From assembly GCF_022376445.1 (NCBI RefSeq), contig NW_025954988.1:248001-312000 (forward strand): a DNA stretch of 64,000 bases, written 5' to 3'. Shown one piece after another: positions 12,091 through 23,469 of the stretch. Made by a program: the position numbers and the translations under genes. Under the pieces are notes generated by a model. The model was not told the origin of the DNA. It made no database searches and saw nothing but the letters and a program-made list of their open reading frames with translations. This DNA is from Fomitopsis serialis (lineage: Eukaryota; Basidiomycota; Agaricomycetes; Polyporales; Fomitopsidaceae). How positions within the stretch are numbered: position 1 is the stretch's first letter; every line of letters begins with the position of its first letter.

Positions 12091-14436
12091 TCAAGCAGCG
12101 CCGGAATACATGGCTACCCGGAGCGGCATTCGCGGGTTGGAGCGATCTTGCCCTACGGCCGGATACCACACCGGCGCAGGGATCCAATTGATCTCTTCGT
12201 CAGTGGGAGCTAAAACGAAGCTCGGTAGCAGCGCGGATAACACGGCCTCTGTGAAATTCAGTTTGCTTCTATCTTTATGGGTCCGTGAAGCCCACTTACT
12301 CATCTCCATCTCGGCGAACTTGAATCCGCTGTGGGGAAAGGTCAGTCGCCAGCCGAGGTCGTACAGGGTCTCATGACTAACATGCAAGCACGCTTGCCAC
12401 CGATAAAGGTCATTCTAGACAGGCGGTTAGAATCAGAATACTTGACAGAGATGTCTGAGTCGAACACCCACAGGCTTCCTGCCACAGCCGGCAGGCCTGC
12501 TCCAGTCACGGCGTCTGGAAGGGGCGATAGCCAACGCTCCGGCTTCCACTCCATCGCGTCTTCACCCCAGAACGCTTTGCTTGTGTTGCAGCCTAGAATC
12601 CCGAGTATGACCTCCGTACCTTTCGGCACAGCGAGCTCGTTGATCGGCGTGCCGTCCAATCCAGGAATGGGTTTTGAGACCGGTATGATCGTGTCCTGTG
12701 TAGACCTAGCAATAGACTACACAGTTAGACGTAAGTCTTCTCGACGTCGTTGCACTTACATTCTACTAGACCATAACAAAGGTGGATGCCTAGAGACATA
12801 ATTCGTCACGTTCAAATGCTGCTCTCCAATTGGACACTCACAGACGGAGGCTTTCCCGACACACAGCATCCAGGTAAGGCAATTGCATGAGAACATCATA
12901 AGACAGGTCTCCGTCTTGAGAAGCCTTGATGATTTCTGCGCGAAGTCGCTGCTGGACGTCCGGGTGTTCAGCAAGGAGTAGCAGGATCCGTGACAAGGTG
13001 TTGGACGTTGTGTCCGATGCCGCCAAGGTCATGGTGCTACAGACCCTGAGTCGGGTGGGCGAACCGGTTGTGATGTGGTTCCACTCACGACATCTGTGAA
13101 ACCAGTTCGTGCTCTGTCAGGCTGTCTTTCTCGGAGGCACTCATGTTCGCTTTCACTGTGTCGGCAAATTGAGTGACCCTACCGGTTCAATGACTGCGCG
13201 ATCGAGACTCACTGAGAATACTCATGAGATCCTTGCCTCGACCGATCTGTTCCGCGAGGGCTTCATCGCCTTCTTGTAGAGCACGCTGTTTCGAGACTAA
13301 TATCTCCTGCGTCCGTTTCGCCACGAAATCTGCGCTGTACTTCATATCGCGCACGTATGACATCGGCATGACACTAGCGAGAGGACCCCACAAACTGGCG
13401 GGTACGATCCGGCGCAGGTGAGGTAGCGTCAACACCAGTGCCTCGAGCTTGGTGGCGGACGGGCTGAAAACGCAGGGGGATCAATCACGATCGACACAGC
13501 GTACTGCAAGGGTTTGCGACGCACAACATTAGTTTGAGGGCCTCGGCGAATACATCTTTGTTGTCGTCCACGAGTCGATCAAATGAATATCCGAGACCGC
13601 TCTGTCCGATGAGCTCCAGCGCAGTTCGGCCCATCCAGCCTGCCATGTCTAATTCTTGTGGTCCGTCTTTCACCCGTGCTTCGATGGCATCGCGAAGCTA
13701 ACGGCGCACGTATGATCACGCTGCCGCAATAAACATGACTGGAATACACGCACTCTCCGTGTAGTGTCGTGGAATATCGGGAACATCGTGCGCATGTGGT
13801 TGATAGAGAACACAGGATTCAACATCTTGCGTTGTTTCTTGTGTTGTTCGCCTGGCGGCGAGTCTGATTACTGAACGTCTCAGAGCATGCAGTATGATCT
13901 TACCGAGTGTAGACAATAATCCGGAGCCGACCAGGGCTAGGTTAACCCTGTATGACATTATTGTTACAACCCCGTACGGTGCGCACCACCTGACCACTCA
14001 CGCAATAAAACTCGGGTCTTCTTCCCAGATGCTCTCGTCCTTGATTAGGATTGCATGGAGCGCCTTTGGGTCATAGATGTACAGCGCTGGCGCCTAAATA
14101 GATGTCAGCTACCTCGCTGGCGAGAAGGCAGACAAGACGTACGTTGAAAAGGCCGCGCAGCCTCACCACATAACTGTCATAGTTGTCCACCAGATCGCGC
14201 TGTACCTCAATGGAATCGGGACCATGAAACTGTCCCATGTTTCCTGACAGTCGTCTGAGGACCTTGTTATGTAGTGATGTGGCGCTCGTTGGCATACCTT
14301 TCGCGAACGACGCCGGAGGGGGACCGGGTATGTTGTCCAAGGATGTCTTGAAGAAGCGCCGCTTCACGAGAAAGTAGATTCCGAGGCCGAGGCCATATAA
14401 CAAGAGGGACTCAATGACTAACACTGAGAGGCTCAT
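12091..14436 (-). CDS. Cytochrome P450 monooxygenase, copy 1 of 3
   Basis: Haem-thiolate monooxygenase, ER-anchored by its N-terminus and served by P450 reductase; substrate unknown. Start at 14436 opens with a membrane segment (MSLSVLVIESLLLYGLGLGI) and a Pro hinge (SLDNIPGPPPASF). Then come LYIYDPKALHAILIKDESIW, the I-helix LAASDTTSNTLSRILLLL (near 13000), ExxR in CRESLRL, the PERW segment (EWKPERWLSPLP) and the haem loop FIGGKRAC followed after an intron by IGFKFAEMEM, giving the expected Cys ligand. It ends RMPLRVAMYSGAA. About a dozen 45-65 bp introns; no breaks seen. It looks like the large mushroom P450 clans that include CYP5150, but I cannot assign a family. It lies in tandem with two paralogues on the same strand. 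Confidence 0.9.
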
Positions 14437-16509
14437 GTCGGCTCTGAGGCAGGGAACTAGAGCCTGGTGATTCGCGTTCAAGTTACATGGATACTTATAC
14501 CATCGCAGTGAATTGAGTTCACTCACAGAAAGTTCATCCCCTATAACCTCGATGTGATGCGCCGTTTTCCATAGACGGAGTGGCTCTAACACCCAAAAGC
14601 AAGGTCAGCTTATCAGGAGGTCTGTACAGCAGCGATATGATGATAGTAAGCACATATCCGTCTCAGAAGGAACACATGGAGCAATGAAGCCACTCAGCAG
14701 AGATGCATCGTCCAACATGCACATTCTCGATTTAGTTCATTTAACCCCAATAGCTTCTTCACGGTACTAGTAATATTCTGGCTTCTATCTCCCTGGGTTT
14801 GACGTGTCGATGTGATCCTAAAGGAGTCCCTGGATAACACCACTGGAGCGACAAGATCTGATGCATTGTCAGAACGCCAGGGTTGCGTCTGACCCATGAC
14901 AGTGCCAGGGCCCGCTAGACCACGCAAATCAAAGAACCAGCCGTAAGAAAGCGTGCAGGAGTCAATGATGTGGCAATCGTACGTCGGCGGGTTACCACCT
15001 CCTGTCAGTGTCTGGTCCATTGATAGTGAATGTGCCTTCAAGTTCGTACGAGTTTTCCATGGCACGCACAGTATCTGATGTCCTGTATCGTTCCAAGCAC
15101 ATGAGCAATGGGGCTGAAAAAGCCGCATATTGGCAGTGGCAGTAAACTGAATCTGGCAAGGCACAGCCAGTGAGTGTACGCAACGCCGGGGGTCGACAAA
15201 TTCGATGTTACGTACAGGAAGCCTCCACGTAACGCGCTCTTTGCATGTCCATGCGGCTGCGATGAAAAATTGTCCTGTGTCCTAGTACGGGCGACCTCCC
15301 CGAGGGGAACGGAGACACCAACGCCACAACGGGGTGCAGGCAGGAACTTGTCGGGGGCTTGTACCGCCTCCATTGACCGTATAATCCAGACGATCGCGCC
15401 GATATTCATGCCAGTTGTCTCAGATCATGTTGTCTTACTGTTTGTGTCATCTTGCAGGCTGCGGAAAGAGAACTTGAAAGAGGGTTACATCTGATGGTGC
15501 GAGCTCCATTCCTAGTACTAAGCCCATAGCGTCCCGTTATCGCGCTGACCCGTCCATGCCAGTGCCAGTGGCCGTAGACTCCGTACGGTCTGTCGACAAG
15601 CGCGACACGGTGCCCATCGCGAGCCCGTCGTCACGGTCGCGGTCTTCATCAGGCATCCATTGCATCTCGTGCGTGACACCTCAGTGTACACTACAGGATA
15701 GGTTCTCTCATCGAGTTGGGCGAAACTTGTGTATCTGAGGTCTCAGACATTCATTGAAATCACTGGAATGAGCCTGGATACGCCTTGAACAGCTGAACAC
15801 GCGCCATTAATGACCAATTGCAAACTGTACATAAATCGAGTGCAAATCGGACGCGCAACCAAAACGCCTCATAGACTATAGTAGCGCCGATTGAGCGCTT
15901 ATATTGACTTCACATCTCTTCCGGGCCCGAGTCATGCAGCAACTGTTTTGACTTTAGTATCCAACCGCCAGTACTTAGCTGCGATGAGAGGCGTTCGGCC
16001 TGTCACTGTAGCACCCTGCAGCTGCGCTCGGGGACAGCTCGGAGTCGAGAACGACCAATAATTGCAATCATCGCGTTCTCATAGTACCGGCGCTTCGACG
16101 GCGTCAGACCTAAGCTTCGACAGAAATTGGACCAGCATCCTAACTTCGCCGCCCCCGCGGAGCTTGTTCAATTTGTCAATCACGGCCTGACATCACTCAG
16201 CATTTATCGCTCGAGTCATAATGACCACACAAGTCAGCAACAGGACGTTAGGTAGCCGTCTCGGGCCCCGCTACAAGATATCCACTGGCATCCCAGGTAA
16301 CGGTATATCGAGCGGTACTCACTCGGACACATGACTACTTGGCTCGCGTTGTGCGATGGTGTTGCATGATGGCAAATGTTGGTTTCTTGTCGTGGTGCAG
16401 CACTAACTCGGCATTCTCGAAACTGTTAAGTACATATACGCTCACGTTCGACCGTTCTCTACGTATCTGAACCCTAAAATCCGACTTACAAACATCACAG
16501 ACAGTCCTC
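14437..16509. other. Intergenic region between P450 copies 1 and 2
   Basis: About 2.1 kb without a gene I can support. A 156-codon open stretch lies at 14694-15164 on the minus strand, and upstream at about 15300-15409 there is EAVQAPDKFLPAPRCGVGVS. In outline the two recall decayed fungal multi-pass membrane proteins, but no domain is clear. The part at about 16010-16300 resembles 19730-20010 upstream of P450 copy 3 (shared CGGGCCCCGCT and neighbouring patches), so it belongs to the duplicated unit. Confidence 0.4.
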
Positions 16510-18876
16510 TCAAGCCGCGCCTGTGTACATGGCTACTCGGAGGGGCATGCGCGGATGGGAACGGTCTTGTCCTACGACTGGATACCACACCGGCGCTGGG
16601 ATCCAATTGATCTCTTTCTCGGTCGGAGCTAGAACGAAGCTCGGCAGCAGCACGGACAATACGACCTCTGTGAAATACGTCAGTTCGGTTCAACGAGATA
16701 GGTTCGTGGGCATGACTGACTCATTTCCATCTCGGCGAACTTGAATCCGCTGCAGGGAAAAGTCAGTCGCCAGCTGAGATCCTACAGGGTGCTATGACTA
16801 ACATGCAGGCACGCTTGCCTCCAAGGAATGTCATTCTAGACAAGGCAATAAATCAGAACACGTAGAAACGTCTTTGCAGTCGTTGCCTCACATATTCCCT
16901 GCCACAGCTGGTAGGCCGGCCCCAGTCACGGAGTCTGGCAGCGGCGATAGCCAACGCTCCGGCTTCCATTCCATCGCGTCTTCACCCCAGAACGCCTTAC
17001 TCGTGTTGCAGCCTAGGACACCGACGATGACTTCTGTGCCCTTCGGCACTGCAAACTCGCTGATTGGCGTGCCGTCCAATCCGGGGATGGTTTTCGAGAC
17101 GGGTATGGTCGTGTCTCGTGTAGACCTGCGAACAGATAGCAGTAGTTGAGTGCAGGTCTTCTCGCCTCGGAGCCCTTGCACCTACATTCTGCCAGACCAT
17201 AGCAAAGGGGGGTGCCTACCAGAAACATAGTTCGTCACGCTGAGACTCTGCTGTCGGATTGGACACTTACAGACGGAGGCTTTCCCGACACACCGCATCT
17301 AGATAAGGCAATTGCATGAGAGCGTCGTAAGCGAGATCCTCGCCTTGCGAAGCCTCGATTATTTCCGTCCGTAATCGCTGCTGGACGTCCGGATGTTCAG
17401 CGAGAAGCAGTAGGATCCGCGACAGAGTGTTAGACGTAGTGTCCATTGCCGCCATGATCATGGTGCTATAGAGAACTACTCAGGAGGCGGGAACAGTTGT
17501 TATGCAACAGTTCTACTCACGACATCTGCGAGACTAGCTCGTACTCTGTCAGGCTGTCCTTCTCGGAGGCACTTGTATTCGCTTTGACTGCGTTACAGAA
17601 CTGAGTGACTCCTCTTTCCACTGATTGAGCGACGAACACTCACTGAGAATACTCATGATATCCTTGCCATGTCCAACCTGCTCTGCAGACGCTTCGTCGC
17701 TTTTTTGCAGGGCGCGCTTCTTCAACTCGAATACCTCCTGCGACCTCTGCGCCACGAAATCCGCGGTGTACTTCATGTCACGCGCGGTCGATATTGGTAG
17801 GACACGGCTGAGAGGACCTCGCAGACAGGCGGGTACGATCTGGCGTACGTGAGGCAGTATCAATGCCAGTTCCTTTAGCTTGGAGATGATTGGGCTGACA
17901 ATGTAGAGGAATTAGTCACGAGATCAACGCGATATGCTGGAAGGATCAACGACGCACAACATTTGTTTCAAGGACTCAGCAAACGCGTCTTTCTCGTCCG
18001 CCACGAGCCGATCGAACGAATAACCGAGACCGGTCTGTCCGATGAGTTCTAGTGCAGTTCGGCCCATCCAGCCTGCCATGTCTAACTCTTGCGGTCCGTT
18101 CTTGACCCGTGACTCGATGGCATCATGAAGCTAATCCAAATCGTACATGAATACTTAGGCTATCACAGAGAGTTGATATTTACGCACTCTCCGTGTGGTA
18201 TCGTAAAATATCGGTGTTATGGTCCGCATGTGGTTGATAGAGAAGACGGGATTCAGCATCTTGCGTTGCTTCCTGTGTTGCTCACCTGAGGGCGGGTATA
18301 ATGAATATATGTTTCGGGCATGTGGGGAAGTCTTACCGAGTGTAGACAATAATCCGGGGCCAAACAACGCCAGGTTTGTCCTGTACAACACGTGTGACGA
18401 CGGCCCTTCTCGATGAGCACACCTGAATGCTCACGCGATGAAGCTTGGGACTTCTTCCCAGATGCTCTCGTCCTTGATCAGGATGGTATGGAGTGCCTTT
18501 GGGTCATAGATGTACAGCACTGGCGCCTAAGCAGATGTTAGCTACCTCGTTTGCAAAAAAAGACAAAGTACATACGTTGAGAAGGCCGCGTAGTCTTACC
18601 ACATGACTGTCATAGTTATCCACTAGATCGCGCTGGAGCTCAATGGAATGCGGGCCGCGAAACTGTCCCATATTTCCTGACAGTCGAACGTGAACCCTAT
18701 TGTGCATGATGGTGTGCTATAGAGCTCGTCGGCGTACCTGTCACGAACGACGGCGGCAGGGGACCTGGCACATTGTCTAAGGAGGTCTTGACAAAGCGCC
18801 ATTTCGCGAGGTTATATGTTCCGAGGCAGAGGCCGAATACCAAGAGACACTCGATGCACAGGATCAAGAGGCTCAT
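16510..18876 (-). CDS. Cytochrome P450 monooxygenase, copy 2 of 3
   Basis: Paralogue of the preceding P450, with the same exon plan. Start at 18876: MSLLILCIECLLVFGLCLGT membrane segment, then SLDNVPGPLPPSF. VLYIYDPKALH is intact here. The I-helix reads MAAMDTTSNTLSRILLLLAE (near 17440), ExxR is CRESLRL, followed by HPPLLWSGRM, DGTPISEFAVPKGTEV, EWKPERWLSPLP and the haem loop FLGGKRAC. The last exon gives LPSFVLAPTEKEINWIPAPV and ends MYTGAA with TGA at 16510-16512. No frame break seen in any exon I followed. It is closest to copy 1; the two share the C-terminal MYxGAA ending, which copy 3 lacks. Confidence 0.88.
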
Positions 18877-20144
18877 GTCGAGTTTTGAAGGAATGAACTA
18901 AAGAATGCTCTGCGACATGTGAGTACTTATATCGTGGCAGTGGATTGAGTTCACTGACGATCCCGCGCGCAAGGCGCGTCACATCCTCGATGTGATACCC
19001 TGTTGTCAAAAGAGGGAACCGTCTTTGGGCTCAGCCCCACTAATCTCACGTAGTCAGCATCCGGAGGTTAGTAAGGTAGCGATATCCCGGTGAGCTCATA
19101 TCTACTTCGGGAGTTGCATCCTCCGAGTCCCAGCTAGACGGAGTAACGAACGCTCTGAGAAGAGATGTATGTACTTACCCATTCAGTACTTGTAACATCT
19201 CGATGACTTGCTCCAACGTTCTCGGTGCCTTCGCTTCTACATCCCTGCGTCTAGCGTGTCCATTGTGATCAGCGGTCCCCGGTTATGTAGCGAGAACGAA
19301 ACTTACTCAGGTAGTGAATTCCGCCAAGAGTTAACGCATTCACAAACCGGAGAAGTTGCGCCGACTCGGAGTCTGCTGGACGACTGATACGCGATAGGCT
19401 GCAGCGAGCTGGCCATGAGAAAACCAGATATGTGGAGTAAATGAGCGACTGCGCCTGAGCTTTGGCGTCCGACGTCGGTAGTGAACGCGCCTACCTGCCC
19501 GGGACCCGATGGAGAGTGCAAAATTCGGTTCGCATCGACATGCGATAGCGCTCGGCCACGAAGTGCAGTTCTAGCACATGATCACGTACCACTTGAATCG
19601 TACGGCCATTGGACGCCCAGGCGCCCATCATCTAAACTTTGGGTTGACGTAGTAGTAACATCCGCACTCACTTGAACCTCCGTAGCCCCTGGTACTACCT
19701 GTGCAATGTGCCAGCCATTCGATTAGACGCATCTTGCCAGAGTCATCGCAGTACTTCGCACCAAAAAGACCAACTGTCAGTGGCAACGATATGCAATTGC
19801 CGTCTCATACATCGGCGCCAGACATACGCTTCCAATCGGGCTCAAACCGACATTGTATTCTGGGATAACTTCCTCTCGGAACCGCGAGGAGCTTCTGCAA
19901 CACACGCTCAGTCATTATTGCTTGAGTCATACTCATTACACAACTCACCAACAGGTGTCTGTGAGCACGATGTCCGCCCTGATCGCGTTCGGGCCCCGCT
20001 CTACAGTAACATATGCATAGCACACCCAATCACCCCTGATATGGCAACATTGTTCTATGTTTTCATACGGGTAGGACGGCAATAGATGCCGTCCTACCCA
20101 GGTTCAGCACGAGGATCACTCAGACGCCCCACATGGCTACAGTA
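18877..20144. other. Intergenic region between P450 copies 2 and 3
   Basis: About 1.3 kb. I see no gene. Patches at 19730-20010 match the upstream flank of copy 2 (about 16010-16300), showing that non-coding DNA was duplicated with the genes. Confidence 0.5.
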
Positions 20145-22499
20145 CTACTGGTGGTATGCAGAGACTTGGAGTGGCATCCGCGGAGTCGTCCGGTCCTCAT
20201 TGACTGCTGGATAGAAAACTGGGGACGGGATCCAAAGAACCTGTGTATCGGAGGGGGAAAAGACGAAGCTCTGCAGCAATGCGACCAACACGACCTCTAT
20301 GAATGACTTCAGATATGTATGACACAGTAGATTCGTACTGCACCGACTCACTCATCTCCATCTCGGCGAACATGAAACCGCTACAGTCGGTGTCGATCAT
20401 TAGCCAGACCACACGAGCCACATCGCAACTTACATGCAAGCCCGTCTTCCGCCGAGGAAGGACATCCTACGCAGGCGGCGTCAGTGCGTAAAAACATTAT
20501 AACAGTAGTGGGTAATTGGCTTACAGGTTCGCCGTTACACCAGGCAGGCCCGCTTTGGTCACGGATTCCGGAAGCGGCGCTAACCAACGCTCCGGCTTCC
20601 AATCCAATGCGTCTTCACCCCAGAATGCCTTGCTCGTGTTGCAGCCAATCACACCAAGGAGAACCTCGGTGCCCTTCGGTACCACCATTTGGGTGATTAG
20701 CTTGCCATCGATTCCACGGATTGGGTTTGAGACCGGCACGACAGTGTTCTGTGTCGCTCTGCAAGTGGGGCACATATCAGTCAATGCATTTTCCGGAAGC
20801 GTAGCGCTTACACTCTGCCTGACCATTGCAAGGGAGGATACCTGGAAACGCACAACCTTTCAAACTGGGATGTTATCGTCTGCCCATTCAACACTCACAG
20901 ACGCAGAGTTTCTCGACACACGGCATCGAGGAACGGCAGTTGCATGAGACGGTCGTACGATAAATCCTCGCCTTGGGAGGCCTCGATGACCTCCGCACGC
21001 AGACGCTGCTGGACGTCCGGACGCTCAGCGAGAATGAGCAAGATCCGCGACAAGGTATTGGATGTCGTGTCCATGGCCGCCAAAACCAAGATGCTACGCA
21101 GTAGATCAGGGAGGGGTTGGAATGGTCTGTACGCGATGGCACTCACGACATCTGTGAGACCAACTCGTACTCTGATAGACCGTCTTTCTCTGTTGCATGC
21201 ATGTTCGCTTTCACTGTCACCAGGTGAGTACCGGCCACACTAGTAAATTAGACTACTTGCTCAAGATACTCATGATATCCTTCCCTTGTCCGATCTGTTC
21301 TGCGACGGCTTCATCGCCTTGCTGCAAGGCACGCTTCTTTGAATCGTATATGTCCTGCATCTTCTGCGCCACGAAGTCCGAATTGTACTTCATATCACGT
21401 GCAGCTGCAATCGGTACGATGCTGGCCAAAGGACCTCGCAATCCAGCGGGTACGATAGCCCGCAGCTGAGGTAGGAACAGTGGCAGCACCCCGAGCTTGG
21501 AGACACTCGGGCTAAAAAGATGCAGAGTGAGCAATCGCGATTTGAATCAAATGCGATACGCTGCAGGACCCTTCCGACTCACAACATTCGTTTCATGGAT
21601 TCAGCCAACACATATTTCTTGTCGTCGACGAGTTTGTCGAAAGAATAGCCGAGACCGCCTTGCCCGATGAGCTCTAGTGCCGTTCGACCCATCCAATTCG
21701 CCATGTCTAACTCTTGCGGCCCATTCTCGACACGGCTTTTGATAGCGTCACGAAGCTGACATGGTGTCCTCATGAGTGATTGACTATCGAATGCAGAGAC
21801 GCACGCACTCTCCGGGCAGTGCCATAGAACATCGGTAGCATGAACCGCATGTGGTTAGCAGAAAAGACAGGATTAATCATTTTGCGCTGCCTCCGATGTT
21901 GATCACCTAGCGTATGCAATCAGTACACATCAACAGCAGGGCCCGGGAATGCCGAGCTGGCTCACCAAGCGTAGCTAATAGCCCTGGGCCAAACAGGGCT
22001 CCGTTCGCACTGTATACATATGTCGTCGCGAGCTTGCATTATATGTATCATGCAGACTCACGCAACGAAGTGTGGCGTTTGTTCCCAGATGCTCCCATCC
22101 TTAACGAGGATCGTGTGAAGCGCTGTTGGGTCAGACGTACAGCGAGGGCCTCTGACAACACATGAGTCACGTTGTCTGCACGCTGGAGTCAACACGTACA
22201 TTGAAGAGACTGTGTAGTCTGACCACATATGCATCGTAATCATCCACCAGATGTAGCTGAAACTCCACTGCAGAGTCGAAGTCACGATATTGTTCCATAT
22301 TCCCTGACAGTTACGATATGCGCTATTGAGCTTTATGCGTACGAAGGCCAACAGGCGTACCTTTGACAAACGACTGCGACGGTGGGCCTGGTATATTGTC
22401 CAAGGAAGTTGAGACGAAGACGCATTTCACAGCGTGGTATATCCCCAGGCTTAGTCCGAATATGAGGAGGCATTGAACAAACAGGACTATAGCATCCAT
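20145..22499 (-). pseudogene. Cytochrome P450, copy 3 of 3, with a 2 bp deletion
   Basis: Third tandem P450. Start at 22499 (MDAIVLFVQCLLIFGLSLGI, then SLDNIPGPPSQSF). The I-helix is LAAMDTTSNTLSRILLILAE (near 21070), ExxR is CRETLRL, PERW is DWKPERWLAPLP and the haem loop FLGGRRACI joins GFMFAEMEM. All other exons are open and conserved. However, the exon after intron 2 reads CTG TAC GTC TGA CCC where copies 1 and 2 read CTG TAC ATC TAT GAC CCA. Two bases (TA) are missing beside 22133, so TGA (22131-22133) stops the frame about 90 residues in. No alternative GT-AG choice I tried restores it. Either a recent pseudogene or a consensus error; otherwise it would be functional. Confidence 0.75.
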
Positions 22500-23469
22500 G
22501 TCTGAGTCGACCGATAGAGGGCATACCGCAACTGAGTACTCTTATATGATCGTGACGGATTGAATCCACTCACCACGTCCTAGACATTGCCGATCATCGT
22601 CCATAGCCACATCTGCCTGGTCTCGTCCTCGTGTAAACGCACCCTATCACAGCGTGTCGGAGTGGTCTTATTCTGAGACCTCATCTCAGAGAGTCGGCAC
22701 TAGGAATGAGGATGCCGTTTCAGATTGACGGTCCCGCGAAGTCAGTAGCCAAGGAAAGCGCCCACTGGGCGTGGTCGAGAATGAACCGGCCTGGGCACCA
22801 TGCGTTCCGTGGACGGCTGGTAGACTGTCCCGCGCGAGGACGCAACGCCAAGGGAGTTCAGTAGTACCATTATGATCCGGATGAGTCGGACAACTGAAGA
22901 CAATCCCCTACCATTTATGGTACGTACCGATATGATATCGTAGCCCGGTCAGAGCCATCGTATGATAGCCATAGAACAAGACCTAGACGTCGTAACGCAT
23001 ACGCTTTCATGAGGGGTCTCCGGCATCTGCTTCAGTCACATCACCGTATATGTCACCTATTGCAGTAATAGGCCCGCTTGATACCACCACTGCTTCCCGT
23101 GGTGACCGGTGACCGGTGACCGCTTGAGCCCCGAGCCTTGAGTCTGTGAGCAGAACCGGTATTCGGATTGTCAATCGGCGGGATGGGACAGCCTGCTTTG
23201 CCGAATTTGCCTATTGTAGTCAGTATATGACCTAATGTACATGTTCCAGATCACGTATCGTGAAGCGGGGAAGACAGGTGAAAGAGTGACTTTGCTGGAT
23301 GCGATCCTGCAATCTATGGACATATAATGAGCAATATACAAGGGCCGTCATGCCGTGACACGATCTACGCTGAACCACATGGAACTCAGACCGAAGACTC
23401 ACTGATACAAGCGGGAGCCCGCGTGAGCGATGTCTAGCACTGGAGTACCGAGAATGGCAAGGCAATAAA
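22500..23469. other. Intergenic region downstream of the P450 cluster
   Basis: About 1 kb with no supported gene. It contains three perfect tandem copies of the heptamer GGTGACC at 23101-23121. Confidence 0.6.
23101..23121. repeat. Three tandem GGTGACC heptamers
   Basis: Three perfect 7 bp copies in a row in intergenic DNA. GGTGACC is itself a palindrome around its central base, so each copy could be a dyad binding site. That is inference; it may be a chance microsatellite. Confidence 0.8.

Noticed and set aside
14694..15409. Possible multi-pass membrane protein remnant between P450 copies
   Set aside because: Fragments (EAVQAPDKFLPAPRCGVGVS; FFDLRGLAGPG) only loosely recall fungal seven-helix proteins; no continuous gene model could be built.
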